A stretch of DNA of 64,000 nucleotides from Heterobilharzia americana (taxonomy: Eukaryota > Platyhelminthes > Trematoda > Strigeidida > Schistosomatidae): assembly GCA_944470555.2 (NCBI GenBank), contig OX104132.1:13835755-13899754 (forward strand). The letters are read 5' to 3'. The notes under the pieces were generated by a model. The model saw only the letters and a list, made by a program, of their open reading frames with translations. It did not search any database and was not told where the DNA came from. A program made the translations under genes and the position numbers. Each line of letters begins with the position of its first letter. The first letter of the stretch is position 1. This document shows positions 1-12,164 of this stretch, one piece after another.

Positions 1-784
1 TATTAATTACAAATAAATTTTTCAATGAAAGGTTCGTAACTCAAACCTAGTGAAACAGCTGATGTTAAATACTGTTACGATATTAACTTTTATGCGTGAA
101 AAAAGACGGGTATTTTTTTTTGAAAAAAAATTTCTTTTTCACCGAAGATGTGTTTTATCGTAAGCTTTAAACAAATATCATTCAATAGGATCACAACATG
201 AAAGAATTCTAGTCGAAAGTAATAAAGGAATATCATACTCTAGAACGAATTGACTGAGCTTTGAAAATACTAACTACCGCATTCAAAGTGACTGATTCAG
301 TTATACATATCTTCTATGAAAACTCTATATTCCTTAGTGTAGTCAACCGAACAGGTCTTGTATTTTTGAAAAATACTTTCTCCATTTTAGAACCCTATCA
401 GATGATAGAGGTTTGTAATAAACTACTGTGATCAAAAGTCAATATATTTTTTAACAATATTGTTGATTGGATTATCTGAGAGAATTTTCATTTACAAACT
501 GATCTATATGAGTAAAGCTGATGCTTAAAGCTAAAAGAAATCTTAGGTCGCAAAAGGATTCAAACCAGCACTGTACAGATTATTGACCTATCGTTAATAG
601 TTATTAAGTTACAGGACCGAAATGTTGACAAGGTCCTAGTTTTATTAGTAATCAAAATCCACTGAATATTACAGGTAATATTCAAACATCAAAACACAAA
701 GCCTTTAGGATACAAAATCTTCAAGTTTAGTGCTTTGCTTCTTGTGAATGAACATAATTATCATTTTTAATATCTGAGATAGAC

Positions 785-1015
785 GTGGTTTGGCAGACTA
801 GTATTGATACTGGCTGATGATTAGAGGTAAGATGAAAATTTGGACGACTGCAAGACTTGGACAAGCAACCACCGGGTTTCCGGCCCAGTGTTCTACCAAC
901 TGAGCTACGAGGCCTGACTGTTAGAAACTCAGTGGTCTAAGATTTGAATCCCACCGCGGTTCAAATATTCATTTCACCTTCAATCATCACCCAGTATCAA
1001 TGAACATCATTGTTT
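785..1015. repeat. tRNA-derived SINE, two arms head to head
   Basis: The minus strand at about 850-920 carries a tRNA-like A box (TAGCTCAGTTGGTA) and an anticodon-like stem, followed by a SINE body. At about 915-1010 the plus strand has a second tRNA-like stretch with a B-box-like GGTTCAAAT. The outer ends mirror each other: a block ending in CAGTATCAAT closes the plus arm near 1000, and its reverse complement opens the minus arm near 800. I read this as one SINE family present as an inverted pair. A functional tRNA gene is unlikely because the T arm and acceptor closing stem do not form. Confidence 0.6.
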
Positions 1016-2532
1016 AAATCTTCTAATTTCTACATTTTAACGAATTTTCCTACTCCTATTATTATCATATTTTCATTCCTGTTTTTAATGCTTTTACAAA
1101 ATATTCATTTGTTATACCAGTTATCATTTAGTTAGTGAAGTTTTTAAATACTTTTTAGCCACCTTTAGTTCTCTACTTCCCTTCTCAGCAAGTGTTTTAT
1201 CAACCAAACTTAAATATTTAAGAAGTCATAATTTGATAGCATAAGGGAAAAATACATAGATGAACAGATGAGCATGTAACTCAACATAAAAGCGTAGTCC
1301 TTTAGACTGCCTAAATAACTAATCACTAGTAGTTTTTAGATACTATGTATCTGAGGATGGTTCATAGTGTAACTTAACTTATAGGGTATACTCCTGTATT
1401 TTTGTAGGTCATCAGCTTGATATGCACATCTGTACCAATCGCTATAAAGTTCACAGTTCGACCAACTAAGCACTTGTATCATGACAGCTTCTGATTGTCA
1501 AACAACTGTTGAATATTGCATCAACTCGGTTTTTATCGTATAGCTATAATGATTAGGTGTAAAGCAGAATTACTAAATTTTGAATCTTGATGATAAATTA
1601 CAACAAGAAAAGATGTAAAAAGTGATCATGTACAGTATGTTCTAAGAATAATGACGGTTACAATAAACAAAATAAGATTGATTAAGTAGTAAGACGATCT
1701 AATCGAGAAATAAATGTACATGAGAGATATACAATAACCTATTCAATGTATAGTTTATCAGCCATCCGAATTACTATTTATGCAATTAACAGAGATGTAA
1801 TGATAGTGGTAATCAGAATACAAGTATGCATACAGTGTGTACAGGTACCTGAAATAAAGAACTGAAGCGTGACGCTAAAAATCCATTTATTCTTGGAATT
1901 ACTTGTCAGTTAGATCAAAAACACATACACCCATGCACACATAGTCATCAGTATTCACTATATGCATTCCACCTAGAAGGAGATAATAAATGGTACTGCG
2001 GGAGAAATCTGTAACAACTTATAACTATCACATGAGTGAATTAAAATAAGCAACTTAATAAATAGTTCATAGTTGACCTACATTGACTAAACATTCTGTT
2101 GTCAGTTCAAACAATTTATAGGCATATCTGTAATATTTAAACGTTAGTCTATAAATACTAAATTATATCAGTAGAAGAATGTTAGTTATAAACGACTGAG
2201 ACTTCCTGAAACCTCCATGTTAGAAGTAAACAGTTGATAAGATGTAATACAACAGCAACCGTATTCTTCATCAACTTTTACTACTCTTAGATAATTATCG
2301 AGTACTCAGTAGTATGACCCAGTTTGTGATTAATGTCAGTAACTTTGAAGACTCTCAGAACATCTATATGGTACATTTAAAGAATCTCCTTATAATTATT
2401 CAACTTTCATTCTGAAAGGATTCAGTTGCTTCTGTTTATCTAAAAGGCAATTCTTTAGGACACCTAGATAAGAGTAGCACAGTATGTTTTTAAATAATTT
2501 AGTCAATATGGTCAAGGTGAATTTTATTTTCA
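1016..2532. other. intergenic/intronic DNA, nothing recognised
   Basis: AT-rich sequence with no exon-like open frame, no LINE protein similarity that I can read and no clear SINE promoter boxes. It lies downstream of the last exon seen of the PG-repeat gene. Confidence 0.5.
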
Positions 2533-2670
2533 CGGTAGTATTCATCATGGACTGAAATTACTTAGGTAACCATTGAAAACTTGGAAGGAATGTTTCTCAA
2601 TCCGATATCAATCCATGATAGATACCACATTGAGATTAATACATCTCTACAAACCTCAAAACTGATTTAC
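2533..2670. repeat. compact fold-back SINE remnant
   Basis: The left part contains the arm sequence TTCATCATGGACTGA. The right part contains its near reverse complement, followed by a CTCTACAAACCTC-type end. These are the two outer arms of the fold-back SINE family seen in full at 46999-47440, with most of the centre missing. Confidence 0.5.
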
Positions 2671-2834
2671 TGCTAGATGCTTAATAGAGACACGCTTTGA
2701 GATGGTCTCCGAAATTATAATGAGAAGCTGTGACCAGTGAAATCAGCCAGTTGGAAGTGAAGTAGATTCTACATGAAGACCTTGAGAGATAGTTACCCTT
2801 AATCAAGAATTGACAAAAAATGAAACTGTAGGCC

Positions 2835-3055
2835 ATTGAATTTGAAATCAAAGGCTTAACAGTAACTTGTCTGACACAAAACCTGAGAGTTCTGGGATCG
2901 ACTTCCGATGGCGTCATGGTTGTACACTTCTGAGGAGACGAAACAGCTGTCCATTGCTCACAGGTTTCCTTTGGTTCTCCAAATGATACCATACTATGGC
3001 TAACACCACCTAAAAATCAATAAATCCTCACAAACCTCCAACTAATTTTTAGCTT
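2835..3055 (+). repeat. tRNA-derived SINE, single arm
   Basis: The stretch has a degenerate A/B-box region near 2845-2910, then a block with GAAACAGCTGTCC, CCTTTGGTTCTCC and an end reading AATCCTCACAAACCTCC. The same order of blocks occurs at 15400-15690, 21960-22195 and in the right half of 46999-47440. Confidence 0.6.
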
Positions 3056-3810
3056 TCTTGCTTACGTTTATAAAAACCTTATATGAACTGCCATTTTATA
3101 TAAATGATTAAGTTACCAAATAAATTGGGTTCACTGGGATTTTTCTTTAGATGACACGATTTTACTTTCCTTCAGTAATTTAGTATTGAAAATTTTATGT
3201 AATACAAAAATTGTCTGAATTAAATGAGTGAAAGTTAAGGGTATCAGAATTTTACATGAATGAAGCTTATAATTTCCGGTAACAAAGTAAAACAAACTGA
3301 AAATTTTAAGAATTCCATTATTAAGCTTACTTTGCATGAAATAAGTATACAGTTTGTCTATCATTCCTCAAAGAGCTAAAAATATACTTAGTCCAAGAGA
3401 AACAAACTTAAACTGTTGAAATATTTCGGAAAATGAAAATTTTAGCAGTTTACGTAAATAGTAATGCTAACTATCATCAAACTGTATGGTAAAGACTCTC
3501 ATAGCAATATTATCTAGAGTTCTCTTCCTTTGGTTTCCCTTTCCTCCAATACATGTCTTCAATCTCATACAATTTAATGCTATGTATCCGAAGTACTTCA
3601 TTCACCCATAGGTTGAATTTTGGTCAGGAAGTGTCAAAATTAGAACTGACATAGACTATTACCATGTCTCTACTAAAGCCAAAAGTCAGTTACATAAATC
3701 AGAAGAATACGTACTGGTTTGACGAATATAGTTGCCAAATTGTCACTTATCTTCACATGACTGTAAATCATTCATGGTTGAATGTATGAAAAGTATACAA
3801 TCTGTTCTAC

Positions 3811-3945
3811 TCACTGAGATTTTATATCCTCTGACAGAGTCATATTACGTGGACACTTTGAAAAGTAGAAATGACACTCAGGTTTCTTTACTTCTGAAGT
3901 ATCATATTTAGCAAGATGATATCTCCCAGGACCAGTAAACGGAGT
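3811..3945 (-). CDS. PG-rich repeat protein, probable last exon
   Basis: A strong 3' splice site (a C/T-rich run ending in CTTTTAG) precedes an open frame starting TPFTGPGRYHLAKYD. This is a canonical GPGxY repeat of the sperm-tail PG-rich (STPG/SHIPPO) type. The frame then reads through FYFSKCPR to an in-frame TGA at 3811-3813, giving 44 residues. A GTGAGT donor overlaps the stop, so the exon could instead splice on at 3815, but that would break the phase-0 pattern of the other exons. No further exon is visible downstream, so I favour a terminal exon. STPG-type proteins are associated with flagellar or ciliary structures, which would suit sperm or flame cells; that role is inferred from the family. 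Confidence 0.65.
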   Translation of the reverse strand, partial: TPFTGPGRYHLAKYDTSEVKKPECHFYFSKCPRNMTLSEDIKSQ

Positions 3946-4084
3946 CTAAAAGAAAAGAAAATAAGCCATATTGCTCAAGCAGAAATAGTGTTGGTACTTA
4001 GAAGATTCAGGAAAGATTAACCAGTTAGAAACATAAATAAATCATTCCAGTGACTTAGTTGTATGCTAGTAAATAACAAAAATT

Positions 4085-4250
4085 AACGATGGGTAGTGGT
4101 AAGCAGTGGAATACAGGAAGCACGTTTTGTCTTAACTAGGACTTGTCGTCTGGACATACCTGCCTCTCAGCAAGCCACGCTGTTGCCACCAGAACTCAAG
4201 ACCGGTCGTTTCAAACGCCAGAACGTTATCCACTAGACCACCGAGTCACG
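4085..4250 (-). repeat. Sm-alpha-like SINE, degenerate
   Basis: On the minus strand a tRNA-like A box (GGTGGTCTAGTGGATAACG) lies at about 4215-4245. It is followed by a degraded hammerhead region near 4095-4165 and the tail CCACTGCTTACCACTACCC. It is head to head with the plus-strand copy that begins immediately beside it. Confidence 0.65.
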
Positions 4251-4254
4251 ACAG

Positions 4255-4490
4255 CCACTTCTCGTACGACGGATACAGTTTTGATGTTGCTACCTGTTGG
4301 GAAACAGGTACATCCATCTGAAGAGTCCCATATAGGACGAAAGGTGCGTCCTAGATTCCACCGATAGCCACTATCCATCAATAATATATAAATCAAACAC
4401 AGACAACGTTGAAGCATCCGCTCAGGAGCCCATATTCCAGTAAAGACTGATCGACTCGGTCCACTCAACGACGGGATAATACAAGCAACA
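4255..4490 (+). repeat. Sm-alpha-like SINE with hammerhead
   Basis: The order is a short truncated centre, a hammerhead domain, ATTCCACCGATAGCCACTAT, then a tail ending in CCACTCAACGACGGGAT. The same tail terminus closes the copy at 26960-27125. The 5' tRNA-like part is reduced, because the centre is shared with the opposing minus copy. Confidence 0.7.
4311..4357 (+). ncRNA. hammerhead ribozyme motif (Sm-alpha type)
   Basis: The core reads CTGAAGA, which fits the CUGANGA consensus, then a perfect stem II (GTCC, loop CATATA, GGAC) and GAAA. The cleavage triplet is GTC, with the cut expected after position 4350. Stem I carries mismatches and stem III lacks its second pair, so self-cleavage activity is doubtful although the core is preserved. 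Confidence 0.65.
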
Positions 4491-5224
4491 AGACTAATTA
4501 CCTTGTTTGAATATGCTTGTACAGTTACCGTAAGAACAGCAAGTAATGATTGTTAAGGCGTGTTGTAATGGATTGTTATACCTTCCAACGTTAATTAGAG
4601 TATCTGATATTTTTGTGGTTAGAAGACTTATTGTTGTACACATAAAGGATAGTGGTCGTGAACTGAAGACAGATTAAAATCATATGCCTTTAGCTGGCTA
4701 CTTAAATCTTTAAATTTACCAGTCAGTTTTGTAGTTGAAGTGATATTGAAACGTGATTAGTATTTAAGCTTTATGGCTCAGATGGTGAGGTGCTAAGCCT
4801 GTAATCAAAGAGGATCTGAAGAATTCGTGGGAATTAGTTGGAACTTATCAGCAGAATGATCTACGCATGTTATAAATTCATGATTTGATGCCATGCAATT
4901 AAAAATACGTACATATTACAAGCTAAGATAACGAATAAGGTGTAACAACATAGAGGTGAAAAATACATTTGACACATTAAGTAGATGTGGGCAAATGTGT
5001 GACAAGATATGAAAACTGACAGCACAAACTGGAAACATAAGCTCCACGGAATGCAATGCATGTTTTACTTCGGCTGAACACTTGCCTAAATCGTTAAATC
5101 TTGTAGAAGTGCAAATTTGAAAAAAAGCCTCAATAATAAGATATATATAATGGACGTTTTTCTCCTCAGTTAACTGATTTATTTCTTCTTATAAATTCTT
5201 ATAAATTTCTTATAAATTCACGGG

Positions 5225-5650
5225 CCGAAATGAAATAGTTTGTCGGAGCCAGTCAGCAGGAAGTCCTACTTGGTCTATGTTCAATGCTTGTTAGCACTCG
5301 TCAGCAAGGCGTATCTGCACCCTAAATGGAACTTATATCTTCAGTGAGATGCGAACCCACATCAGGTAGTTTTGTAGCTAGAGATATTACCACTGAGATA
5401 TCCGTGCAGTGACTGACCTCCTGTAAGATTGGATCAGGCCAGGTTCATCCCATCCAAAATACCTAAGCAGTAACGCCACTGGGCACAACACTGTGTGACA
5501 TAGGTTCGAGTTTCATAGGAGACATCAGCCACCTAGAGGTTACAGATACTTCTTGCTGAGGATTGTCAACAAGCACGAAGACTTTACTAAGCAGGAATTC
5601 TTACCGACTGCCTCGAACCAACTAACATCCATCAAAGCGCACTACGATAC
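5225..5650. repeat. tRNA-SINE pair, head to head
   Basis: A minus-strand tRNA-like promoter (ATATCTCAGTGGTAATATC and GGGTTCGCATCTC) lies at about 5345-5420, with its body running to about 5225. A plus-strand copy starts near 5455 with CCTAAGCAGTAACG and a B box AGGTTCGAGTTTC. It runs through TTCTTACCGACTGCCTCG to CCAACTAACATCC at about 5635. The same family occurs singly at 12165-12365 and 27765-27965. Confidence 0.65.
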
Positions 5651-6329
5651 CGAGGCTCCTAGCTGTGTGCACACTACAAACTGATCGACAGAATTCGGTT
5701 AGTGCTCCGGAATAGACAGCTTGACAGCAGTTGTTCTTCAGTGACTAATCAATGGAATGAGATATCGATAGGGAATTATTCTTAATAATTTCTTAAAATC
5801 ATAAAGCCTTAATTTAAAGTGAAGGTTTACTTTAAAATTCAACATAGACTTTCTGAAGGTTTGTGATCTCAATGACTCACTTGTTAGAAAATTGAGAATA
5901 ACTAAAATTTATCACACATTTGTTCATACTTATAAGCTTCTAAAAGTCCCATTGAACAAATTTTAAATCAAAAACTTATCGTTTCATTATTCTTAATATA
6001 GGCAATTATAAATCATCTTTCAAGATTGATAAAACAACGAAATAGCTTTCTTATCCTAAAACTGTTGCATCTTCGCATAAAATATGGTTCGCTGCTTCTT
6101 TTTCTGTCTATCATTTTGTAATTTTATTTACATTAGCTGTTTAAAATTTTTATTGAATTACAAGTTTTACAGACTATTACACATTTAAGTATCTTCATAT
6201 ATTATATTTCTCTCTACTAATATTAAACTTTTTCATCGTGAAAATTACCATGGAACATGTAAGGGGATAATATGGTTTTCAATTTGACCTTCTTTAGCTC
6301 AAATCTATTATATATCCCTTTCAACATAT

Positions 6330-7180
6330 TATTATTATTTTATTACTTTTCACTTGGGTTCCTAGTGGAACATAGGGCTTCAGTAGCACGTCTCCACCCC
6401 ACCCTCTTCTCTACAGTCTTTTCAACCTGACTACACGACTGGCCACAAGCTCCATTTCTTCGTCATATGATCTCTTCCATGTCATCCTCACCTCAGATGT
6501 CCAACTCGTAATTTCCCCTTTGAATTCCACTCGACGGCCTGGCCTGTTGCATGATGTCCTCAATCGGCCTCCTCAGTATATGCCAAATCCAATTCATCTC
6601 CACTTTATTCTGCATATTTGTTGGGTGATAGCTTCTTGATTGATTCCTTCCCACAGTCCCTTGTTGCATATTCTCACTATTCTGACCATCTGATCTTCAG
6701 TATCGAGCCAGTGTAGACAGTGTAGACAGCTGTTGATGAATATCTGCAGCTTGTTGGAAGTGGTTTTCGTGATGCACCAAGTTTCTGAACTATCACATGG
6801 AAGCACTGATTTGACTGAATTGGTGTTGAAACTCCACATCTTGTTCAAGCTTTGTGCTGAGTGCAGTAGATCTCCACACTGATTTCAGATTCATGAAAGC
6901 TGCTTGTCTTGCTTTTCTGATCCTGGTTTTGACATCCTCGTCTGTGCCGCCCGTAGTTGAAACGATGCTGCCTAGGTACTCCTGTAGGTGAAAGAGACCA
7001 CTTGCTTTAGGTTTCTCCCGGTAATGTTGATTAATGCTTGTTGTTGATACCGTTGTTTGTTGGGTATCTTCATCACCTCCGTATTCTCTACATTCACTTG
7101 AAGTCCCGTCTTCTCTGCCTCTTCTGTTAACTTGTTAGTTTGTGTCTGTAGATCTTCGAGTTTGTGCGACATAAGCATAA
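6330..7180 (-). mobile_element. RTE/SR2-like LINE, 5'-truncated
   Basis: The minus strand reads as the end of an RTE-type reverse transcriptase. It has LQVNVENTEVMKI after the catalytic region, then FNTNSVKSVLPC, and the conserved WIGHTLRRP block near 6600 with two or more frame breaks. It ends in TTCCACTAGGAACCCAAG followed by an (AAT)n-type tail at about 6330-6345. The loss of the 5' part and the microsatellite tail are usual for this class. Not coding now. Confidence 0.8.
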
Positions 7181-8760
7181 ATCATACAAAATATGAATTG
7201 ATTAGGGTAATTTATCAGTCAACAACAAAAAAGATATTTATCCAGGCGCTTTAGAATAATGGAAATAATGGCGGTATTGGGGATAATAGAAATTTTATGA
7301 AAGGCTTAACAAAATAAACAGATGTTCGGACAGATAAAGTAGGCAAGAGCTTAGAAAAGAATAATGGGTTCGTGTAATACTGATGCATGAAGGTAGCGGA
7401 TAAATAAGGCTTAGAGGTTAATATAATAGTGGTATGTGACAAGCAACAAAAGTAAGAAGAGCATTTTATAAGTCTTTAGTTAACTTCATCCATTAGATCT
7501 TCGTTGACTATAGTAGAGATAAAGGCTGCACAAATTTCTTTTAAATAAGGACCTTCGGATTGTTCATTCTAATTCCCTTCAATCTAAGATATATATATGA
7601 GGCGAGTTCGAACCCCTTCGGTAAGGTTAAGTCTAGTGTGATGAATCATTTTAAACACTGTTCACTCTGATTACAACCAACTAGATGCTTCAAAATAAAG
7701 TTTCCTATAGATTTAATCTGTCCTGTTTCCAGCTGTTAAGGTAGATGTTCGTTAATACGTTGGCCAAGCAGCTTAGTCGTACATCCGATGTAATTGACTC
7801 CTCAAGAGAAATTAAATCGATAAATGGACGTGGAAGTGGCTAAACTCAGTAACTTATCCTTCGCTTAACACAGAACGAATCGTAATAAAAAAGAGTTTAA
7901 GTTTGAAACTGCTCAACATAATGACTATAAATTCATTGTATAATACATTTGGTTGGGAAAAATAAGGTGTACTATTGTGTGTTGCATTTAGACTAGTGAT
8001 TAAAGAGCTAAACTTACCACAAAGTTTTCCTTTCAAATGCATTAATAATGAGATGATGTTTACAAACGGACTGCATCATGTTTAGTAGTCCTTTTATCAT
8101 CTTCGAAATAAGTGAAGCTAACTGTAAGCAATAATCTAGGGACTTAACTACCTAGTAGATGAACCACAAAATAAGCTACAGTATCTAATGTCGTAATTTC
8201 TTTTGGTAATCACTCACATGAAATGTAAGCTTCACACACGTCACATTACTAATACTAAATAATCTAATATCTGTACTTATACCACTTCTATCTACTTAAA
8301 TTTAGATGACCTATGCATGAAGCCATTATCAACTTAAAATTGCCGGTCAATACACGTTTAATTAGATAAATGCAGATTGTCTTTCAGATATCTTGAATAT
8401 AGAAAGGGAACTGAATGATTAACTCCTACCATTGCCTTCCGTTTAAGTAATCATTGCAATAATCAAGGTCCCCTCATAAACCAAACTATGTATTATTCAA
8501 TACTCAAATTAATACTATCACCGTAAGCAAAACTGGGTGTATTCTTATTTCCTGAAGAACAGGAGATCAGTCATTCCATTGTGTTAACCTCTACAAATGA
8601 AGTTTCTCGATTGTTGAAACAATGAAGAGACCAATGATTGAAAAGGAAACTAGCGTTTATATAAAGTTTGACCGCCTACCTTTGCGTATATATATAGATA
8701 TATCATGAATAACTGGATAACCGAACAAAAGTTATCTCTCATTACTAAATAAATAATTAC
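7181..8760. other. intron DNA, nothing recognised
   Basis: AT-rich sequence between two exons of the minus-strand PG-repeat gene. I see no further exon with splice sites and no readable transposon protein. Confidence 0.45.
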
Positions 8761-8898
8761 CACATTTCGTATAAAATTATTGTATTCTTTTCTAGTCATC
8801 CTTGGTGTTTTGCAAAGAAATGGCACCGATTTAACTCTGAACTCTGATTTATGCATGTTAGGATCTACTGGATCGTAAGAATTCGGTGAAAGTTCATG
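8761..8898 (-). CDS. PG-rich repeat protein, internal exon (138 nt)
   Basis: The acceptor is excellent: a long pyrimidine run then ACCACCTGTAG. The open frame begins HELSPNSYDPVDPNMHKSEF and continues with FRVKSVPFLCKTPRM, ending at a GTAATT donor. The length is 46 codons exactly, phase 0 at both ends, the same size as the exon at 14335-14472. The SPNSYDP core is a diverged PGxY repeat, and basic F-x-V-K-S/P-R stretches like this follow the PGPG core in STPG-type repeats. A GTGGTA donor three bases earlier is possible. Confidence 0.65.
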
Positions 8899-9544
8899 CT
8901 ACAGGTGGTAAAAAAGAGAAAAAACAAAACCAGTTTATACTACATCTTTGACATTCTCAAATAAATAAATTACAATGTTGTATAAACGATACCCGAATTT
9001 ATCTTAAGCACTATTCTACAATCTTTTTTTAAGCACTAATCAGATCTATTATACATAAACCAGTCACTTAGTGATAACCGTAGTAGCACATAATTTATAA
9101 GGTGCTAATCGCACTCTGTCACCCTACCAGGCAACACGGAAACTAACTTTCGTCAGATGCTGACTTCTTATTTATATACCTTAAAGGGAATTAGTGCCGT
9201 ACACCTACATAAAGTGTTAGGTATGACAACTAAGAACAGATTTAGTCTGTTTGATTTAGGATGAAATGATGTAACTTACAAATCAAAAAACAACTAATGG
9301 GATTTTTCACAGATTTTATTCTTTGATCGTAGTATATACTGATTTGAAGACTATATGCTACTGATGAACAACGAATAAACTGATTTTAACAGTAGTATAA
9401 TCGGTTGAAGTAGGAGCTGAAGTTACTATGCATATCCTCTTTAATCCTAGCTTCCTTCTGAAGGTTATTCTCACATAATGTCCCTGTAAAACTGATTTAT
9501 GACTTAGACAACGTTTTGGAGGGCTAGAAACAATATTGAATTTA

Positions 9545-9875
9545 AGGGTTTGTAGGGATTCAGTGATTTTTCTAGTTGGTACTCATCATGGACTGACACC
9601 ACTTGGAGGAACATTGTAAACCCGGGAGTACTGGACAACTGTTTTGTCCTAGTATAGGACTCCTCAACAGTGCTCACCCACGACCCCGCCCCACCGGGGA
9701 TCGAACCCACGACCGTCAGGTTCTGTGTCTAGCACGTTACCGTTGGGCCATCGGGTTGGAATCCAATGGTCCATATCTTCAAAAAAACAGCCATCCAATG
9801 CTCTCAGGTTTCTAATTTTCCTCTAAGTGATGTCAGTCTATGATAAATACCAACTAGTAACGATAGCCTAGAAGA
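9545..9875. repeat. fold-back tRNA-SINE
   Basis: The outer arms at about 9571-9645 and 9789-9873 are inverted relative to each other (TCATCATGGACTGACA against TGTCAGTCTATGATAA). Between them the minus strand has a tRNA-like promoter: GATGGCCCAACGGTAACG and GTGGGTTCGATCCCC. This is the same architecture as 46999-47440, but more diverged. Confidence 0.7.
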
Positions 9876-11139
9876 TTGCTATGCTTCACACCATACCTTA
9901 ATACATGAAAGTCAACTGATTGGATGATCGCAGGAAATAAATCATACCGAATTTTTAATAGTTGTGTGTTTTCCTACAGTATCGAGCTAACAGATATTTT
10001 TCTATTATTTTTTTACCCCGATAAGGTAAAAGACTCATACTATTCTTTACTTCATACATTGAATTCGAATATCTGAGCAAGATCGTTAGTCGAAATTTGA
10101 TTAACATGCTTCTTAAACCAGTAAAGTAGTAATAATATCAGGCAGGTGATCTTTCTACATCTCCAACTTAATTATTCCAGTTATGAATCTGTATAAGATT
10201 CTCTCTCAACGGAGTTCGCCATTGGATATATAACAACCTTACTCTAAATATGTTTTTAATAAGTTATAAAAGTCGAATGAATTAAAGATTTACTTCTCTA
10301 TTACAAATTGCTTCACTTATCTATTACTGATATCAAGATGCAAAACTCATGTTGTCATTCTACAAAAACTGTATTTTGATATCTGTCTACGAAAATATGT
10401 GGAAAAATTGAGAAATCCTATACACCCTGAGTCATTAGTTCTTAAATATCCCACCCAGTGTTACATCTTTCAGTTGGCTAGTCTTTACATACTAACAGTT
10501 CATAAAAAAAACTGAAAATGAAACTAAATTAAATGTAAAATATATCTTGATATACTTTTAAGGTTTTCTACTATGGTTGTCTAAAGGTATTAGGACTCAT
10601 TTTAATATATAATAATGATTCATAGTTTTCGGCATAAACCAAACACTTTTAACAAGCAACATAATAAGGAAGCACTCTATCATACCAAAACTATCATTCG
10701 TTTCTCAGACATCAGTATCCATTTTGACACCAGGAAAGAAATCATTTCTCCAGGGGAAGTGGTATTTACTCTTGTCAGGTTCTTATCTACTTGAAATTTT
10801 TTAAATCATCTTATCTTTCTGATATCTGTAGTTCATTCCCCTAACTTAAACCGCTGATCATGGTTGCTACTTATTTTTCATCTAAAAATTCATTTTCAGT
10901 TTTTATAGTTACTCCAAGGTCTCAATAACTGTACAGTGAAATAACAAGTGCACACCTGTTTAGAATTAATCGGAGTCGTCTTGTTAGCTTTACTGAAACC
11001 CATCAAGGTGGAAGCGGATACAAACGATTAAGTTTTAAGGAAATTTTAGGCACTTCACCCTATGGTCTGCAACCACTGCTAAGAAAATACACCAAAAAAC
11101 CTGGTCTGTCTCAAAAAACTAGAAACAACAAACTTTTCC
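9876..11139. other. intron DNA, nothing recognised
   Basis: AT-rich intron sequence. An open minus-strand stretch near 10720-10800 contains an SPGE tetrapeptide but lacks a convincing acceptor, so I do not call it. Confidence 0.4.
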
Positions 11140-11420
11140 TTACCATATTGTATCGAATTGCTAGACCTCTGTTGACAAATGGACTTCTATACGGGTGCCT
11201 TCATACTGCCTGGATGTTCTTTATATTGTAGTTTATTTGGTGGCTAACAGAGGAATTAAGGACGCGCGTTTCGTCCTATTTATAAATCTTCAGCCGGATG
11301 TACGTGCACCCCAGTAAGTGATGTTGCTGCCTTTAGCCGCCTATTGGATAAGACTTTGGCGTTTGGAGCAATGGAGACGATGTTTAAGCCTTAATGGGAA
11401 CAAAAATCTCACTGTGATGT
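11140..11420. repeat. Sm-alpha-like SINE pair, head to head
   Basis: A minus-strand arm runs from about 11140 (tail) through a hammerhead remnant to about 11330. From about 11333 the plus strand has a tRNA-like region (AGCCGCCTATTGGATAAGAC). The plus arm is lost before its hammerhead. Another instance of tails outward and promoters facing inward. Confidence 0.6.
11253..11303 (-). ncRNA. hammerhead ribozyme remnant
   Basis: The minus strand reads CTGAAGA, a broken stem II, then GGACGAAACGCGCGTC and CTTAAT. The core and the GTC cleavage triplet are kept, but stem II and stem I pairing are lost. Probably inactive. Confidence 0.5.
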
Positions 11421-11680
11421 GGGTAAATCTGTTAGCCGTCAGACAGACTGCAACAGAATTACTAAAATTGAATGAATAGAAGCCACTACAAAAATAACTC
11501 AACTTATTCACACCATCTTCTAAAATGATGGTTTATTGAAAAGTCATTAGCCCAGAAACGGTAACCCTACTCACTACTCAATATGTCGTTTTTAAAGCTT
11601 CCTTCTAACAAACAAGCATTCTTAAGTGACAAGGCTGGAGCAATCATTACTGAGGCGGTAATTTATATTCTCATGCTTAC

Positions 11681-11809
11681 CTGACTATTCACTTCTACTG
11701 TAATACGTTCAGTTTTCGAAATTTTACCTCTGTTAGCATATTTTGACGATAAAAGTTCATCAATGCTAGACTTGACATTTGTTTGTCTTGGACCATTTTG
11801 TGCATTCAT
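11681..11809 (-). CDS. PG-rich repeat protein, internal exon (129 nt)
   Basis: The acceptor TTAATTAATTAG precedes an open frame beginning MNAQNGPRQTNVKSSIDELL. It continues through SSKYANRGKISKTERI to a strong CAG/GTAAGC donor. The length is 43 codons, phase 0. The NGPRQT core sits where a PGPGxY motif is expected, so the repeat is diverged. Exon size, phase and strand agree with the neighbouring exons. The pyrimidine tract is weak. Confidence 0.65.
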
Positions 11810-12164
11810 CTAATTAATTAACATTAAGATTGGAAATCATATGTGAATTTTGATTTAGGAAATATCCAGAAAAATATCTCGTTGAATTGGTGAGTCACAA
11901 ATACATAGGTTTGCACGGTTGTTAATTCACAATCACTATTGGTTACATAATTAACAATCGAACCAATAAAAGACAGAAAGAGTGGTGGATTCTTGTTGAT
12001 AGTGTGTATCCCACTAATTACGACTGCCTTGCATAACCCATAGTTTAGAATAAGCTTTTATTTTAGTCATCCATGAGTATAATATCTCAGCTCAAACTTT
12101 ATTAGACAGGACTTGATACTCTCCAGCGACCAATCAGTGAATCTAATCCAGTTTTACTGGAGGT

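Noticed and set aside
850..925. tRNA gene on the minus strand
   Set aside because: The D-arm/A-box and an anticodon-like stem are good, but no proper T arm or acceptor stem closes, and SINE body sequence follows directly. It is the head of a SINE.
10720..10800. additional PG-repeat exon
   Set aside because: It contains SPGE in an open stretch, but has no pyrimidine tract or clear acceptor and no repeat context around the motif.
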